Source: Blasia pusilla
Lineage: Eukaryota > Marchantiophyta > Marchantiopsida > Blasiales
Direction: 5' to 3'
DNA length: 64,000 nt
Assembly: GCA_050084515.1 (NCBI GenBank)
Contig: CM114275.1
Span: 23,374,001-23,438,000 of the forward strand
Every line of letters begins with the position of its first letter. Within the stretch, counting starts at the first letter, position 1. A model generated the notes under the pieces. The model did not search any database, was not told the origin of the DNA, and saw only the letters and a program-made list of their open reading frames with translations. A program made the position numbers and the translations under genes. Positions 46,001 through 59,067 of the stretch are shown here, piece after piece.

Positions 46001-49000
46001 ATGCAGTTTATAAGTATTCATATGCTATACACAGTTTGGACTTGGTGCAAGTTCTATATTTTGAGGCTTGATATTTGGTATTTTCTTTGGATTTTCCTCA
46101 TTGTACTTGAGAGACTAGAAGATAAGTGGATAGAATATAAGACAAGATGGAGATTTTTTATAATGTGTCTTGTATTGTATCCGATTATCAAAGTAATATC
46201 ATTTAGACCCCTAAATGATGAGCTTGCTTGTTGTTTATGATCACCCGTACATGGAGTCTTGGGCGATTTATTAGCGCCTTCCTCCGCCCCAAGCGGAGGT
46301 GTAGGGTTTGTCCCCCACGATACAATCATTTAAGGATCGACTTAGGTCTACCTCTTAACTTCATGTCCTTTGTCATTTTGCCTTGCTCACTCTTTATGGT
46401 CCTCCTCCATCACACTACTCCTCCATAATTCTCGCCAATATATTTTGGTAAGAAGATGCCACTTAAGGTATTCTGGATGATGTGGAAGCCACATCTTTTT
46501 TTATAACTAACTTAATCTATTTTTTTATATATATATAAAATAATTTTATGAATTAAAGTCTCAAGTTGTTTTCAATCTTTACGCAAGTGAGTTCTTTGAT
46601 TTTCTTATGTGACTATGCCCATGACTACTGATAACTGACCGAGTTATCATTGAGTCATATGAAGTCAAGTAGTCATTTTAAGTTAAAAAGAACTTAGTTT
46701 TTTTCCCTTGTGGGTTTAGATAAGAGAGTGTTGTCATTAGGGGCGTTTGGAATACTCTTGGGAAGATAGAATTCCCCACTTTAAAACTTTGGTATTAAAA
46801 TGGACCTTGCTTAAAAATCAAGAGTCATAGTCATACTTGGTTGGAACATGGATGAAGTTGAGTTCTTTTATTTTCCAAAGGAGATACAAGGATGGAATTA
46901 TCATCAAGATGATGTGTCATAAATTTCTTTTCAATTTTCCTTGAAAAAATTGGAATTTATTTTTGGAAAAATTTAAGAAGGGTGACCCATGGCTTAGATA
47001 CAAGTTTCCTTTGTTGCCAAAAGAAAACCCAATGTACGGACTAGTTTGATCCACAAGTACTCTTGTTGATTGTCTCTTTCTCTTATTTAATCAAAATTTG
47101 GAATCATTTGCATCTCTTTGGGGGCTTGGATTGGATTTGATGCCCTTCATAATCTTACTATTGATTGGGGAAAATTGGGTGGATTCAACTCCCAAAAGAG
47201 TCCATTGCTAGGCTTTTCGCTTTAGCAATGTAATGAATGGGCCTAGACTCTAAAGGAGCTCAATTTTCATAAGCATCGTGGAATTCTTTTGAATATTTGG
47301 TTTGTAGAAAGATAAAAAGAAGATGGCCTTTTAAAAAGTTTGGATGGTGATATTAGATTCAATGGGACACACCTTGGAAGACCAAGTAATTCGTTTGAAA
47401 CCAAAAGGAACCAAGGTGGCTCTGCAAGCCATTTGCAACCTAGAGCACGGTTGATGTTTGCAAAAATGAGATCCATACCTGTTCAATCCTTGCAATTTTG
47501 TTTGAAAGCCATGAAAGCCCACCTAAGATATTTCTTGCACGTCCACACATGCATAGGCATTCATATAGCATGTTTTGGAGGCACTTCAATCAACGGAATA
47601 GAAAAGCCCCTTACATAACACCAAGAAGTGGGTTGTAGTGGAAGGACGTAAGCCCCCAAATGCAAAGATAAATAACCACTAAACACATGGAAGGAATCCC
47701 ATGGAAAGTAGCCATGGGTCTTGTGCCAAAAAGAAGGTTCTCTCATAGATAGATCTCTCTAATTTGGAATGATAAGCTTTTTCACCCTTGTCCCTGTTTA
47801 GTCCTCACCTCTTAACCGTGTTGTGACTAAATCATTAAAGATATTTCTTTCCTTTTCATATAATATGGAAACAATCATCTATATTATTAAAATAACCCCA
47901 TCTTCCCATAAGAGGAAAGAACAAGATTCATGTGTCTTTTTAATAACTGTTTAAAATTATTTGATAATTTTTTTATACGAATGCTGGTGCCGGTACTTTC
48001 CATGGAAAGTCAAGCTTGACCTCCTTACAATTCCATGTAGCTATAAATAATCTGAAAGTCACGAGTCTAGGGTTCTAGCGAAGGCATATATGCTTCCCTC
48101 ACTCCCTTACAAGACGCTATTCTACTTTCTGACTCCATGTGAGCCAAACGCAGTGATTGCTTTTGCAACCTTGGAACCTCGAGTTCAGATTTGCATCCAA
48201 ACATAAAGATTTCGTTGTGAAGTGGTGTTGTCACCCGCTCGAGCGATTCAAGATTCTATTCGATGACACGTGAGGCTGGCGTTTCATTTTAAGTGTTTTA
48301 TTAGACAAGGGAGGACGGACGTGGCCGCATCCAACCGATGGAGCTCTCGCTCTTCTCCTCTCGTTATGTGTCCCAGATTCCACAGTGGCAAACGGTAGTG
48401 GCCCTGGATGGATTAGCAAACGGAGCAGTATGGTTCTAGAAGAGGGCTACTTGAGCACAAGTTGCGTGCATGGTGGCGGGCGGGTACTTGAATAAGATCA
48501 GAAATGACTTGAAATATAATTTCCAAGGTGCATAATTGGACGGCGCGGAGTATTTTAATCCTCTTCTTTGAGTTACTCTCTTTAGAAGTTTCAACGTTTA
48601 TGATGCGATCTCCGGAAGTTGACTGTGCCATTTGTTCTTGCTTTCTGTGACAATTAACAAAACGATTAAGTGTTTATGGATCTTCTTGAATCGTTCTAAT
48701 TCTAGACGATTTTTTTTTCTCAAGGATTCCTTCTTATCCAAAACCAGGTGATGCATGCTTAGCGTTGCTCACAAGCAAACAGATTGTAACTGAGATTGCC
48801 TGGTATGTTCATGCGCGCTCATTTTTTTTTTTTTATTATTACTATTACTATTACCGAAACATGTCCTAGATGATCGAAGGAGGAACGAGTGCAAACGCAC
48901 GGACTCGAAGTCAACTTCCAATTATATTAAACGGTCGAAAGAGCTAACCGACATAGGAGTTTTTAACCGATGCGTGAAGTTGTGAACACATCACGATGAT

Positions 49001-50191
49001 GGCGATGTTAAATCCCTGTGAAGGCCTGTGTTGGACCTTAGAAGGCGTGCGTGCGTGCGGAGACGACATTCTTCCAATTGGTGACTGACTGACCGACTGA
49101 CTACTCACGGAGCGGTTCCGAAATGGGGAGGAGCAAGGAATGACATTCAACGCGGCGCGGTGGGAAAGAAGTAACGGGAAATAAAGAAAAGAATCCGAGG
49201 CGTGTACCTATGAACAAGAATATCGTAGAATGGTGCAGAGAGTGTGCCATATCTTGAAAGGAGGACCGCTGAAAGTGGCGAGCAAACATCCCGCGCCATA
49301 CGGGGAACGCTTATGGATCGATTGTGGATTGGTGATTCTTTCCCCTCCTGCATGATTCCATGCCACACGTACTTTCTCCCTCCGCTTGCTATAGTGGTCA
49401 AAAGGCAAGACCGACCTACGAGCTTCGAGAGCTTTTGGATGTTCTGCTTTATTTAGTCACATGCCTCACTTTTTGATTCACAGTTTCCCAAAAATTCCTG
49501 TTTAGCTACGTACTTTTTCCGCATACCTTGCCTTGCCATTACGATCGCAACAGTGAGTCAAAAGGAGAAGTTGCGGAGGCCGGGAGCTTGGAAAATGCGA
49601 TCGTAATCACAAGTTCCCCTCCCCTCTCTTTATCCGGTGCAACTGAAGTTACTGCAACGGTACAACCGGGACACACATGGAAGGAAACATGAGCTCCAAG
49701 GCAGATACGCAACCCAAACCCTCCCACGCTCAGCTCTTGGAGTTCTCACACGTCGCTCGCTCCAGCTGGAAAGTACTCGCGCGCCGCGCCTACATTATCA
49801 GGATGGATGTACAAGAACAACCGCAAATCTAGAAGAACTGAGCTTGCCCCTTTATCGAGAAAGTGTCCTCGCGTACAAGGACATAGTCCCGCTTTTGACG
49901 GGGAAAGCCAGGGCGGGCGAGAACAGGAAGGCGTTTTGAACGACGAAATGGGGACAAGAACGTCCGATACATTGTTGCTAGATACGAGAACTCTCGATAC
50001 AGGGACGGACGAACGAGGTCCGAGGAAGGAAGTCGATGGTTGGAGCACGGAGGAATGCATTCGGTGTTCTGCGTTTCGTGTAAGCAAGGTTTGGAGGAGT
50101 TCAGGTCGCTAGGTTCACCGCGGTTAGGGTTAACTGGATTGCATGCATTGTTTCCTCCAGGTGATTTTTGGAAGTGTCCAGGCTTCTCCTC
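46001..50191. other. Intergenic sequence upstream of the FYR gene
   Basis: AT-rich to about 48.1 kb, then more balanced. There is a T-run with ATT repeats at 48822-48853 and a short GACT repeat at 49084-49101. The last few hundred bases before 50.19 kb are GC-richer and could hold the promoter and 5' UTR of the downstream gene. No supported coding region. Confidence 0.4.
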
Positions 50192-50297
50192 ATGGTCGAT
50201 TTGGCTCTCGCCGGGATGCACGGGCCGGCGGCGCGGACGCTGGTGCTGTTGCTGCCTCAAATCGGTTCTTCTCCGACTGCTCCTGCCTTTTCTTCAG
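50192..50297 (+). CDS. Possible first exon of the FYR-domain gene
   Basis: ATG at 50192 opens a frame beginning MVDLALAGMHGPAARTL that ends at a GT donor after TCTTCAG (50297). Candidate small exons lie at 50803-50830 and 50972-51019 (the latter reading EFLVALMFEEPELLD). I could not join them in a consistent phase to the well-supported exon at 52304, so the 5' end of the gene is unresolved. Confidence 0.4.
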
Positions 50298-52303
50298 GTC
50301 CGCCATGTTTTGAATTTCGGTTTCTGTTTTGCAATGAAGGTGGTATGCATGATTTCCACTGGCGTGCATTCGTTTCCTTACAAGAATTTCTCAACTTCCT
50401 CTCAAGTACTGCGTGGTTCTGTGACCACCTCGTGCGCGTTGTCCGTCACAGGGGACTCTGCGTGAGAACTAGTCATGCAGCCTGCCTACGAGCTTTGAAT
50501 TCGCTCTTGTTCTGAATTTGAAATTTAGAGGACTTCCGGATTAATCATCGTCCGAAAACAAAAAATCAGCGGGTTTGGAGCCTAAGCATTTAGTTCAGCG
50601 TCATATTTCTTGTTCTCTCTCCTTTTGAGTCGCTAAATTTTCTGCTCTGGGTGAAGGAGCTGGAGCGATTACAGCCAGCATATCTTTTTAGTGTGTCTAG
50701 TTCTCAGTCCAGACGAGAATATTGGAGAACCTGAAATGTGAGAATTCTTGGAATTTGTAAGAGTGCCCTCCGGAAATGAAGATTATGCACTTCTATTTTC
50801 AGACCTTCAGTTCTGCCGGAGCTTACAGACGTAAGCGCAGCGCGCTTCGATTATCACTTTCTCCTATGAAGCTGATATTCCATTTCTCAATAGTTGTTTA
50901 TCCCTGTTTGAAATACTTATTACCGAATCCCACAATTCTAGTAGAAAGCCTTGGTGCTGTCTGATTGGGCAGGAATTTCTTGTTGCTCTGATGTTTGAGG
51001 AGCCAGAACTCTTGGACAGGTTCGTGCAACTTTGTTGCTTTATCATCCCGTGTATCCAAGTTGACCGGACGAGTGCATTGACTCGCCGAACTGAAACCGT
51101 TTGTCCGCAGTCGAAGCCTCTAGGGTCTAACGTTTAAGTCCGGTTTGATTGTTTGGAGTTCAGATGAAATTTACAAGGGCAGGCCACTTCACGAACAGGT
51201 TCACAGTATCCTTCCGAAGAAAATCTGCAATGTACTGTAGCTCCGTTCCCTGTTGTTCCCCTCCTCAGATGTACGTCATCGTCGTGCCTCTCCGTATCTA
51301 ACTGTTACCAGCAGAGCACGGCATATTTGGTTGAAGGGTTTGAGAGAGTGCACTGTATAGTCGACATAAGCAAGCTAGTTTCTCATACGCACACAGTGTA
51401 GAACGAACAGTACCGAAGCGAAGTCCGCATGTTGCAGGAAAATTTCGTAGGACTTTATTTCTGCAATGGACTAGGGTTAGAGCTCTTAGGCAACCAACTT
51501 CAGCAACTTTGAAAGAGTGATGATCATTTGAGCACACAGGAAAATCACATCATGAAAGGGGCGAATGGCGGAAATGTGATTTCTGAAATGCTCATGACCT
51601 AATTTGTGCAGAAGGATTGCTTGGGTACGCACGATTACTTCTTGCTCAACCTCAAGGCGGCAAGGTAGATTAAGTTAGCTTTATACCTTTTCTTCCGTTT
51701 GGTCCCGTACTGTTTAGCACAGCTTTGTTGCTGTGGGATGGCCTACCTTGGGTGTACTACTTCAAGATGGAATTGGCGCCTTGGTCGCATGGCCAAAGAA
51801 CTAACTTGATGTAATTTGTGTGGGAGTAGCTCTCTGTTCTTGGGGGAACCGGAAATCAAGTACACACGATCACTAGCTGGGATCCGGGCCAACAATCTTT
51901 GGATTCGGTAAGAGGCAGTATTCTCCCTCCTTGTGTGTGGTTGTTTATTTTACGTGTAGCGGATGGGCAATCGTTATGGTTGCTGAAAGGCTTTGCACAG
52001 AATATTATTTGCGCGCTTACGCCAATCTGTACCCTGAAGGTGGTATACCCTGTAGTCGTTATTGTCATCTGGTATTTCTTGTGTGTTTCGGGGTGATTTT
52101 GACTCCTTTGAACAATGATCGTCGTTTTCGTTGAAAGAGCCCTCCCTGGAAGCCCAAGATTTCTGCTAGCTTTGGAAGTGGTGGATCTGAGATTTCCCAG
52201 TTTCGTGGGGATGAACGTGGGATGCTTGTATATATTTTCTCGTTCGTGGATTTTCTCTTAACTGCCTTCGACGAGTACTAAACTCTTCACTCACAAAACG
52301 TAG

Positions 52304-55300
52304 ATCATCAAGGGCCTCTCAGCTTGGAAGATTCTGGAGCAAGAGCTCCAAAATATAGAAGTGGCCATTCAAGAAGGTGTTCAAAGGCTTCTCCAACCTT
52401 CAGAGAAATCAAATGAAGATGTCAAGCCTCGAGTGACAGAAAATCTTGTCAGTAGTGCCCAGGAAACTACCACATCACCCTCAAAAAGTTCTGGGGTTGA
52501 ACCATGGAGGAGGGCATCGATGTCACGGACAAGACTTCTGGTCATGATGTCTCATAACCGGTAAGACTTCTGGTTGTGTTGTACATTCGAGTCAGACCTT
52601 ACTAATAAGAGTGTGGGTGATATATGTATAGCGTACATCCCTGATAATGCACTCAGCAAGTCAATGCGTTCTTAACGCTCAATTAACTTTTGTTAAACCG
52701 TAAGGCCATCGGTTTCTGTACTCCAAAACCCTTACCAGAACCAGTTGATTCCATGCATGTAAATGACTCATCTTAGCATCTTGTATTCTACTTACAGGGG
52801 TCTCACTTAAAGCAGCACTACCAGAAATCTTGCAATCACAATCCAGCTGCGTTTTAGAATGGTGTACAATTACCCCTACTTTAAGCACAAATAACATGAA
52901 TTGTCCTTTTCTTTCCTGGAAAGAGGTGCAGGTGGCTCTGCCGATATATACCACCAGATAGTTCTGGACGCTTTTGAAAAGATCGATACAAGAGGAAGTG
53001 ATGTGGAATGCTGTGATGCGTTGTTCCTGGATGTCAGCAGTTCTGAGAAGGATGGATCTTCATCATGTGTGTGTATGTCAGGCACATATGTGAGTGTTCC
53101 GTCGCCAACTTCTGCCAATATAGAGAATTCTCAATTTAAAGCAGCAGAGGTAATTTAGAGTGTTCAGATAATTCAGTTCTTACTTGTGGTGTTTCATCCT
53201 GCAGGGTGATATCCGTCTTGCAACATCCTTCTACAAGCTGCCCGCTATTTGCTCAGCTGATCTCCTATTGGATCTGGGGTATTTTCATCTTGAATTGTCG
53301 GCAATTGCTCTGAAAGGGATTTCAAGGGTTCCAGCTCAGCATCCGAAAGAGAAGGGTGGAGGAAGAACATCTGGTCTCGTGAAGAGGGAAGACATTGATG
53401 AAGGGCCCCTGGAACACAGTCTTTGTGCAGAGACTGACCTTCGTCTGGTTCTATGCCAAGCTTCTCCTGTAGCTATTGCAGGTCTGAATCTCATCTGCTG
53501 CTGGAAATAAAATTATTTGTACTCATGGCTATCGTGTAATGGCTTCTCAGCTGGTGGACCTTTCTGAAATTAATGAGCTGACCATGTGTCAAAGTTCTCC
53601 CTGGATATTTTGGCCTGGTTAATCTCTTAATAGACTCTCAGTTCATTTGGAGGATTTCTTGTCAGAAAATTGTCAGAGTATCACACAGACGTGATCTCTT
53701 AGAGGTAGCAACGTATCAGGTAATTGGATATCCAAATCTAGGGGAAGTATCTTGCAAAAGACATGTTTGAACTGGCAGTACAGATGACACAGTTAGTTAT
53801 ACCAGGTTGAGGCTGAATTTGATCAATATATTTGGTGCAGGGGTTGGTTGTTGTTTCACTCCTACTGGAGGTGAATTAAGGAAATCAAGGACTTCCTTTC
53901 TATATCGAGTTAAAAAACCTGTCTCTGATGCGCAACTTTTGGCTTTGCCCTGTTCTTCCATCATACCTGCCTTGCTGGAGATCCCTTTGTCAAGGTCTGC
54001 TGCACAGATATGGGAAACTTGCAAGGTTGAGGAAATTGATCCAGAGGGCAACATCGTTTTAGCATTTTCTTCAGAACGGGATTCTATGCATGTCACTCAT
54101 CTTCTGGTGTGGCGTCTTGAAAGATTTTGGTTGCATGGTCTTGAAATGAGCATTGGGATAGAGACTCCGGCCTCTGATGCTGTCAATGGGCAAACTCTAC
54201 CTGCCTGTTGCTCGGAGGATCTTGCAGATGACAAGGCTCACCTGCGATCCCAGGTAATTAGTTAGCTAGACACTTCCAACTGTAACTATCCAGTTGGCCT
54301 GCAAAGAATATGAACTGATATATCTAAGATTACATGCCTTTGTGTATTCATCATTGAGAAACTAAAATATGTGTGCATGTGAACTTCAACTATTGCAGGA
54401 AACTTGTATGTCAGGGAAAGTAACTGGAACTTGTGAGAAATCTTTTCTGCCAAGGAAGCGTGGTCTTGAAGAAACAGAGGAGCATGTTAATCTGCCAGTT
54501 GCGCCTCCTACGCTTGCTTTACGAGAAAAGAAAGGATCCAATGTCTGTAAGCAGGGAGAGCGAACTAGTCGATGCTATTCCTGGACTGGGTCAGAATCAG
54601 TTATTGGTGGTCCAGAGCGACACTCTGTCAGTTTGACTGGTTTACTTGCTCCAATCAGGTGACAAAAGTTCCTGTTTCACGGTCATCCATCTACATGGAA
54701 TTGGGCAGTGTGAGACATAGCTAGGTTTTGAATTGCACATTGAACTGTATGAGGATTGTACATATGTAGTCTGTTGAAAACTTCAACTCTGCTTGTTTTC
54801 TCAACGGGATTACAGCCTTTGTGTCAACCTTTATCCGTACATCTTGCAAGTTGTTAACAAGTCTTTAGTAAATAATATTGAGGGTGTGGTGTAAACATGC
54901 CAAAGGTGGGAAAAAGTAGTGCCTCAGTATTCAGGTCAAATGATTCAGAATCATAACTGAGGCTCTTCGGAAAAGTGGTCGCATCCATGAGCATCAATAT
55001 TATTTATAGCCTTCTCATTTTATGGAATTTTGTGCTGATGTTCTTACCATGCTTTCTCCAGTATGTGTTCGTTTTGTATTGGATTTCTGCAGGGGTGTGT
55101 TCATGTCTGAGGATCCTGCAAGTGACAAGATAAACTCTGCTTCTAAGGTGAGCTCTTGCCAAGACTTCGGTTATCGTTGTCTCATGTGGGGAAGGTAGTA
55201 AGGAATGTATGTAGAATCTGTGTATTTGTGTTGAAGAAAAATGTTGGTACAGGACAGATAAGACAGGAAACCATACGCTTCATACACTCTTCTGTGTGAT

Positions 55301-58300
55301 AGGGTTGGCCTTTTGCATTGCTGACCATACAAATGGTTTCCAATAATTGTGAAGTGTGTCGCACGGTTGCTGGAGCTCACAGAGAAAAATGATGCTTCCC
55401 TTTTCCCCCATGCGGCAGAAATGTGAGTTTGCTCTTCTCTTCTGCTGCTTTGCTACGTTTCCAAAATTTTAAATAAGAAAAAATACTGCGTTTCGTCAGT
55501 TTGTCATATGTACATCAATTTATTATCCGTTTTTCTTATCTGCTACTAAGAAAATGCCACCTTTATGGGATCAAGGAACATAATGACTGAAGTAGTAAAT
55601 TTTATGTAAGTCTTGAACGTCCTATTGCTGATGACAAGGGAGACAGATTCAAGAAATCTTCTGTCAACTTACTTCTGTAGTGAAGCTTAACCACGTAGGA
55701 GTCACTGCCAAACGAGGGCGGGGGTGTGGTTTTTCTCAAACAGACAAACAGGCTGCCTGTTGCCTTATAAATTTTCCTTTCAGGTACCTGGCCTCTGCGA
55801 CTCCAAGGATCCGTTGGATTGGTCTCAAATATCCAGCAAGGACAGGAGAATCTTGAGGCGCATTTATAAGTTGCGAGGAGCACAGTTAATAGTAGCTGCA
55901 ATAAGTCCAAGGCAAAGTAAAAGAGAGCTTGAAGAACGGTACTGACCACTTGGTGGACCCTGTAGTCGGAAACCTCTGAAAGGGATCTGAATGTTTCCAC
56001 CTGGGCTCCACCTGGGATTATGATGTAGTTCCTTCATTAATTGTTTCCAAGCCGCAAGGATTGGGAAGTAAATGACCTCGCTGAGCTTTTAGCTCACAGA
56101 CGAGCTAACAGCCGTAGTCGTTCTGCAGTGAAAGATCACCCTTTCGTGCGCCAAGTCTTGCTTTCAGATATCAACGATGGAGGGGGCAAGCCGAAGAACA
56201 GTTGACTCAGTGGAGGAATCCATAGGTAGGCACCAGTAGTTCGAACTTCACAACGGTGTGGTCTCAATAAAAGAGTAGCAAGGACGAGGATAGTGCCCAT
56301 CATTATTTTTTGGAAAATAACCTTCTCTCTCACTGTAGTTCCTATCGCCTTCCGTCGTAATTTGGCTCAAAGAAGTCTTAAGTATATGGAGGTAGTAGCG
56401 ATCTGTTTCAGATTCTCTTAGTGCTGCTGGCCTAAAGAAGCTGAGTATTTAACCTAAGGAGAAATTCACTCTTTTGTGAAGTCATGGAACAGTGTTGTGT
56501 GATTACTTCAGAATTACTAAGACCTTCACCGAACTGAAGCTAATCCAAATAGCATTTTGTTTCTATACAGTCCTGGAGCACGGAGAGAATTGTATAAGAA
56601 AATGTGGTGGGAGCTCAAGCGTTTAGCGAAACGAACTCGGAAAGAGACAACACCCGGGCTCGAGGATCTCGCCCAAGCTATTCGTGCCGCTAGAGCTGAT
56701 TTCAAAACTTCAGAGCAGCGTAAGTGACTTATTTTTCATCGTAATAGAGTTTTTAGATCAACTAACTTTTTAAAAAATTGGCCACCTAGGTTTTGGAGGT
56801 TTAGAAGCTAGAACTACGAATTCGCTAGCACAATTCTACGGCACGTCGTGTTTATGGATTTGGATTGTTGCCGTGTTACAAAGTTTAGATATTCAATTTT
56901 GGTTGCGTTATTTGTCGGTAGTTTCTGTTGGAGTGTTTTTTTGCATGTAGATTATAGCACTAACCTAAATACACGTTTCAAGATTTCTTTAAGGTATATT
57001 AACGTCAAGTTTTTGCGCCTCAACGAATGCCAAAACTGTTTTCTTAGCTCTCTCTATACTGGGAATTTCCTGGATGTAGTGCTGTTTTACCACTTCTGAC
57101 CACAATTTGATGTCAATGTTCGTAGCAACGGCGCTACTCATGTGAGTGGCATGGAAGCTCTGATGAGTACAAATCAGTTTGAGAGGCGATATGTCAGTAG
57201 TTCTTATCAAGCATTTGAAAAAAAGGTCCCAGTACAGGGTTTGAGCTTTGTATCCCTTTCTCTCATTATCTTACAACTCTTTTGTGGTGTTGCGTAACTC
57301 AGAACTGTCTCACCCTCTCCCACCGCTTACAGAAAAGCCAACTGAGCATGTACATATTAATAAACGGCGGAGATGTGAAGAAGTTCCTCGCGATATTCAT
57401 GGGCGGCCCATTTTTCCAATCAAGCTTGGACCAAGTCTGCAGGTTTACGATCTTGGCAAGGTTGTCTGGAATAGACCCGCCTTTCATAGCGAGAAATACA
57501 TATGGTAATATACTGAATTTAAATGGACTGTCGACGTAATTTCGTGGGAGTCATTGCGTCCGGTCAGGTTTACCGGTTAGTCATCAGGTGTGAAAGTGTT
57601 TAACGGTTCTTCTGGTGGGGGCCTCTAAGAAATTTGTTGGTATCGAATTTTAAGAATCTGTTTATAGACGTAAAATGGGTTTCTTTGCTTGAAATACAGT
57701 AGACGTAGTAAAGTAGCAAAGAGCTATACTTCGTCCGTCGGAGAAACCTGTGGAAAGTGTGGCGCACCGGAACCTAAACCTTGCAATTACGAAGAACGAG
57801 TTTTGGTTCTTGTACTGAGAATGATTCGAAATGACATGTAGGCCTGCTGGATATAGGAGTCGCCGTGCTTATGCGAGCATGCTGAATTCGGAGAACCGCA
57901 TCTTTTATTGGTATTTGGTCTTTCCCACTCGGGACATGAAAGAGCTTCCATTTTCTGTTTTCTGACTGAATTCATCACGTTGATTTTAAAAGTTCTTGAA
58001 ATACTTCAAATATACCCTCTCGACTGTTCCAGATGAACATAAAATTCTGCCGACTTTGCATCTTGGATCATCCTGTGGTTTGTAGTATTATGGCACAGGT
58101 GGACGAGAGTGGGTTAGTGTTACAAGTAGTGCTCAATTTCAGCTCGAGACTTTTGTTCAGTGTAGCCTAAGAAAATGCTTTCTATGGATTGATGTTACAG
58201 GTGTGAAATAGTAGACGATGGACAAGCTCCTGAATTCCGGCTCACTCCAGGTATCACCTCTCATTCTTGACTTGTCTAGATAAAAAGTAGAATCACACAC

Positions 58301-59067
58301 ACGATTTACGGGCTGCTTTCTTTATGAGGAGACGAATACCGCTTGTAGACGGTATGCATCACAGTCTCATGCGACTTGCTCTATGGTCTCTGCAGAGGAC
58401 GATAAAAATAACCCGGTTATTGGGATATCGCCGACTGCCGTTTGGACTGTAGTTGTAAAACGAGTCGGTGCTCTTCGTCTCGAGGAGGGTGGAAAGAAAA
58501 CCTTCGCCAATGTTTCAGGTACCGTCAAGACATATCTCGACGCCTTGGAACAAGATTCCACAATTTTGATCTGAATCCTTTTTGTTGTAGACAAGAACAA
58601 GGAAACGTTATAAGGCGTCAAGAGGTAAAGTTCTCAAGATGGCGAGTGGTATGAGCAAGTACGGGTTTGATTTCGAAAGGCTGCAACAATCAGGCACGAG
58701 AAAGGTTGTAGTGAGAGAGAGTAGTGTGAAGGAGGATATTAGAATGACGATTTTGAAAGGATCCAGTTTTTATCTGTTAAGACATGGCGCATACGAAGAA
58801 ACTGGATTGTACCATGTGAGGAATATAAAACTTTAATAGAAACTGGGATGGAAAACCCATCGGGATACGAAGGAGGGGGGGCATAGAGAGCCAAAAAATC
58901 TCCCATGTTACTTTAATAGAAACTGGATTGTACCATGTGTAGGGCCTGAGTACTTCGGGTTTGCAAACCCTACAATTGCGCGGCTGATTCAACAACTTCC
59001 CAACTCCGAGAAATGTACCAAATACAAGTATGGGTCCAATGGTTCCACTTTCCTTTCCGCTTTCTGA
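52304..59067 (+). CDS. FYRN/FYRC-domain nuclear protein, multi-exon
   Basis: Thirteen exons with GT-AG borders join in one continuous frame of 786 codons plus TGA: 52304-52560, 52924-53149, 53205-53481, 53841-54253, 54399-54658, 55093-55147, 55784-55938, 56571-56719, 57303-57504, 57842-57910, 58201-58250, 58396-58518, 58943-59067. The C-terminus carries FYRN (LGPSLQVYDLGKVV, then WPAGYRSRRAYASM) directly followed by FYRC (DDGQAPEFRLTPE, GPEYFGFANPTIARLI, ending GSNGSTFLSAF). These domains occur together in trithorax-type methyltransferases, JmjC demethylases and TBRG1-type chromatin proteins. No SET or JmjC domain is seen, so a TBRG1-like role in chromatin is the best guess. Upstream of FYRN is a basic segment (KMWWELKRLAKRTRKE) and a nuclear-signal-like NKRRRC. 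The N-terminal 450 residues are unrecognised. Confidence 0.85.
58798..58940. repeat. Small repeat insertion in the last FYR intron
   Basis: The 21-base string starting GAAACTGGATTGTACC occurs at 58798-58818 and again at 58918-58938, right before the last splice acceptor. Between the copies lies GGAAAACCCATCGGGATACG, matching the 40.8-kb foldback family and similar to 11.6 kb. Confidence 0.7.

Noticed and set aside
47878-48000. A possible Helitron 5' end (TCTATATTATTAAAATA) with a nearby hairpin
   Set aside because: The start string fits, but the hairpin that follows would be in the wrong orientation for the same element, and no CTRR end was found.
49637-50260. Several overlapping frames of 100-143 codons on both strands upstream of the FYR gene
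   Set aside because: They overlap in conflicting frames within a GC-richer promoter-like region and show no domains.
57125-57225. An extra exon between the basic segment and FYRN
   Set aside because: It has an acceptor-like border, but every phase leads to a stop. Joining 56719 directly to 57303 keeps the frame open.
57691-57760. An alternative exon after the FYRN start
   Set aside because: It could be spliced in phase but lacks the conserved FYRN ending. The exon at 57842-57910 restores that ending and the reading frame exactly.
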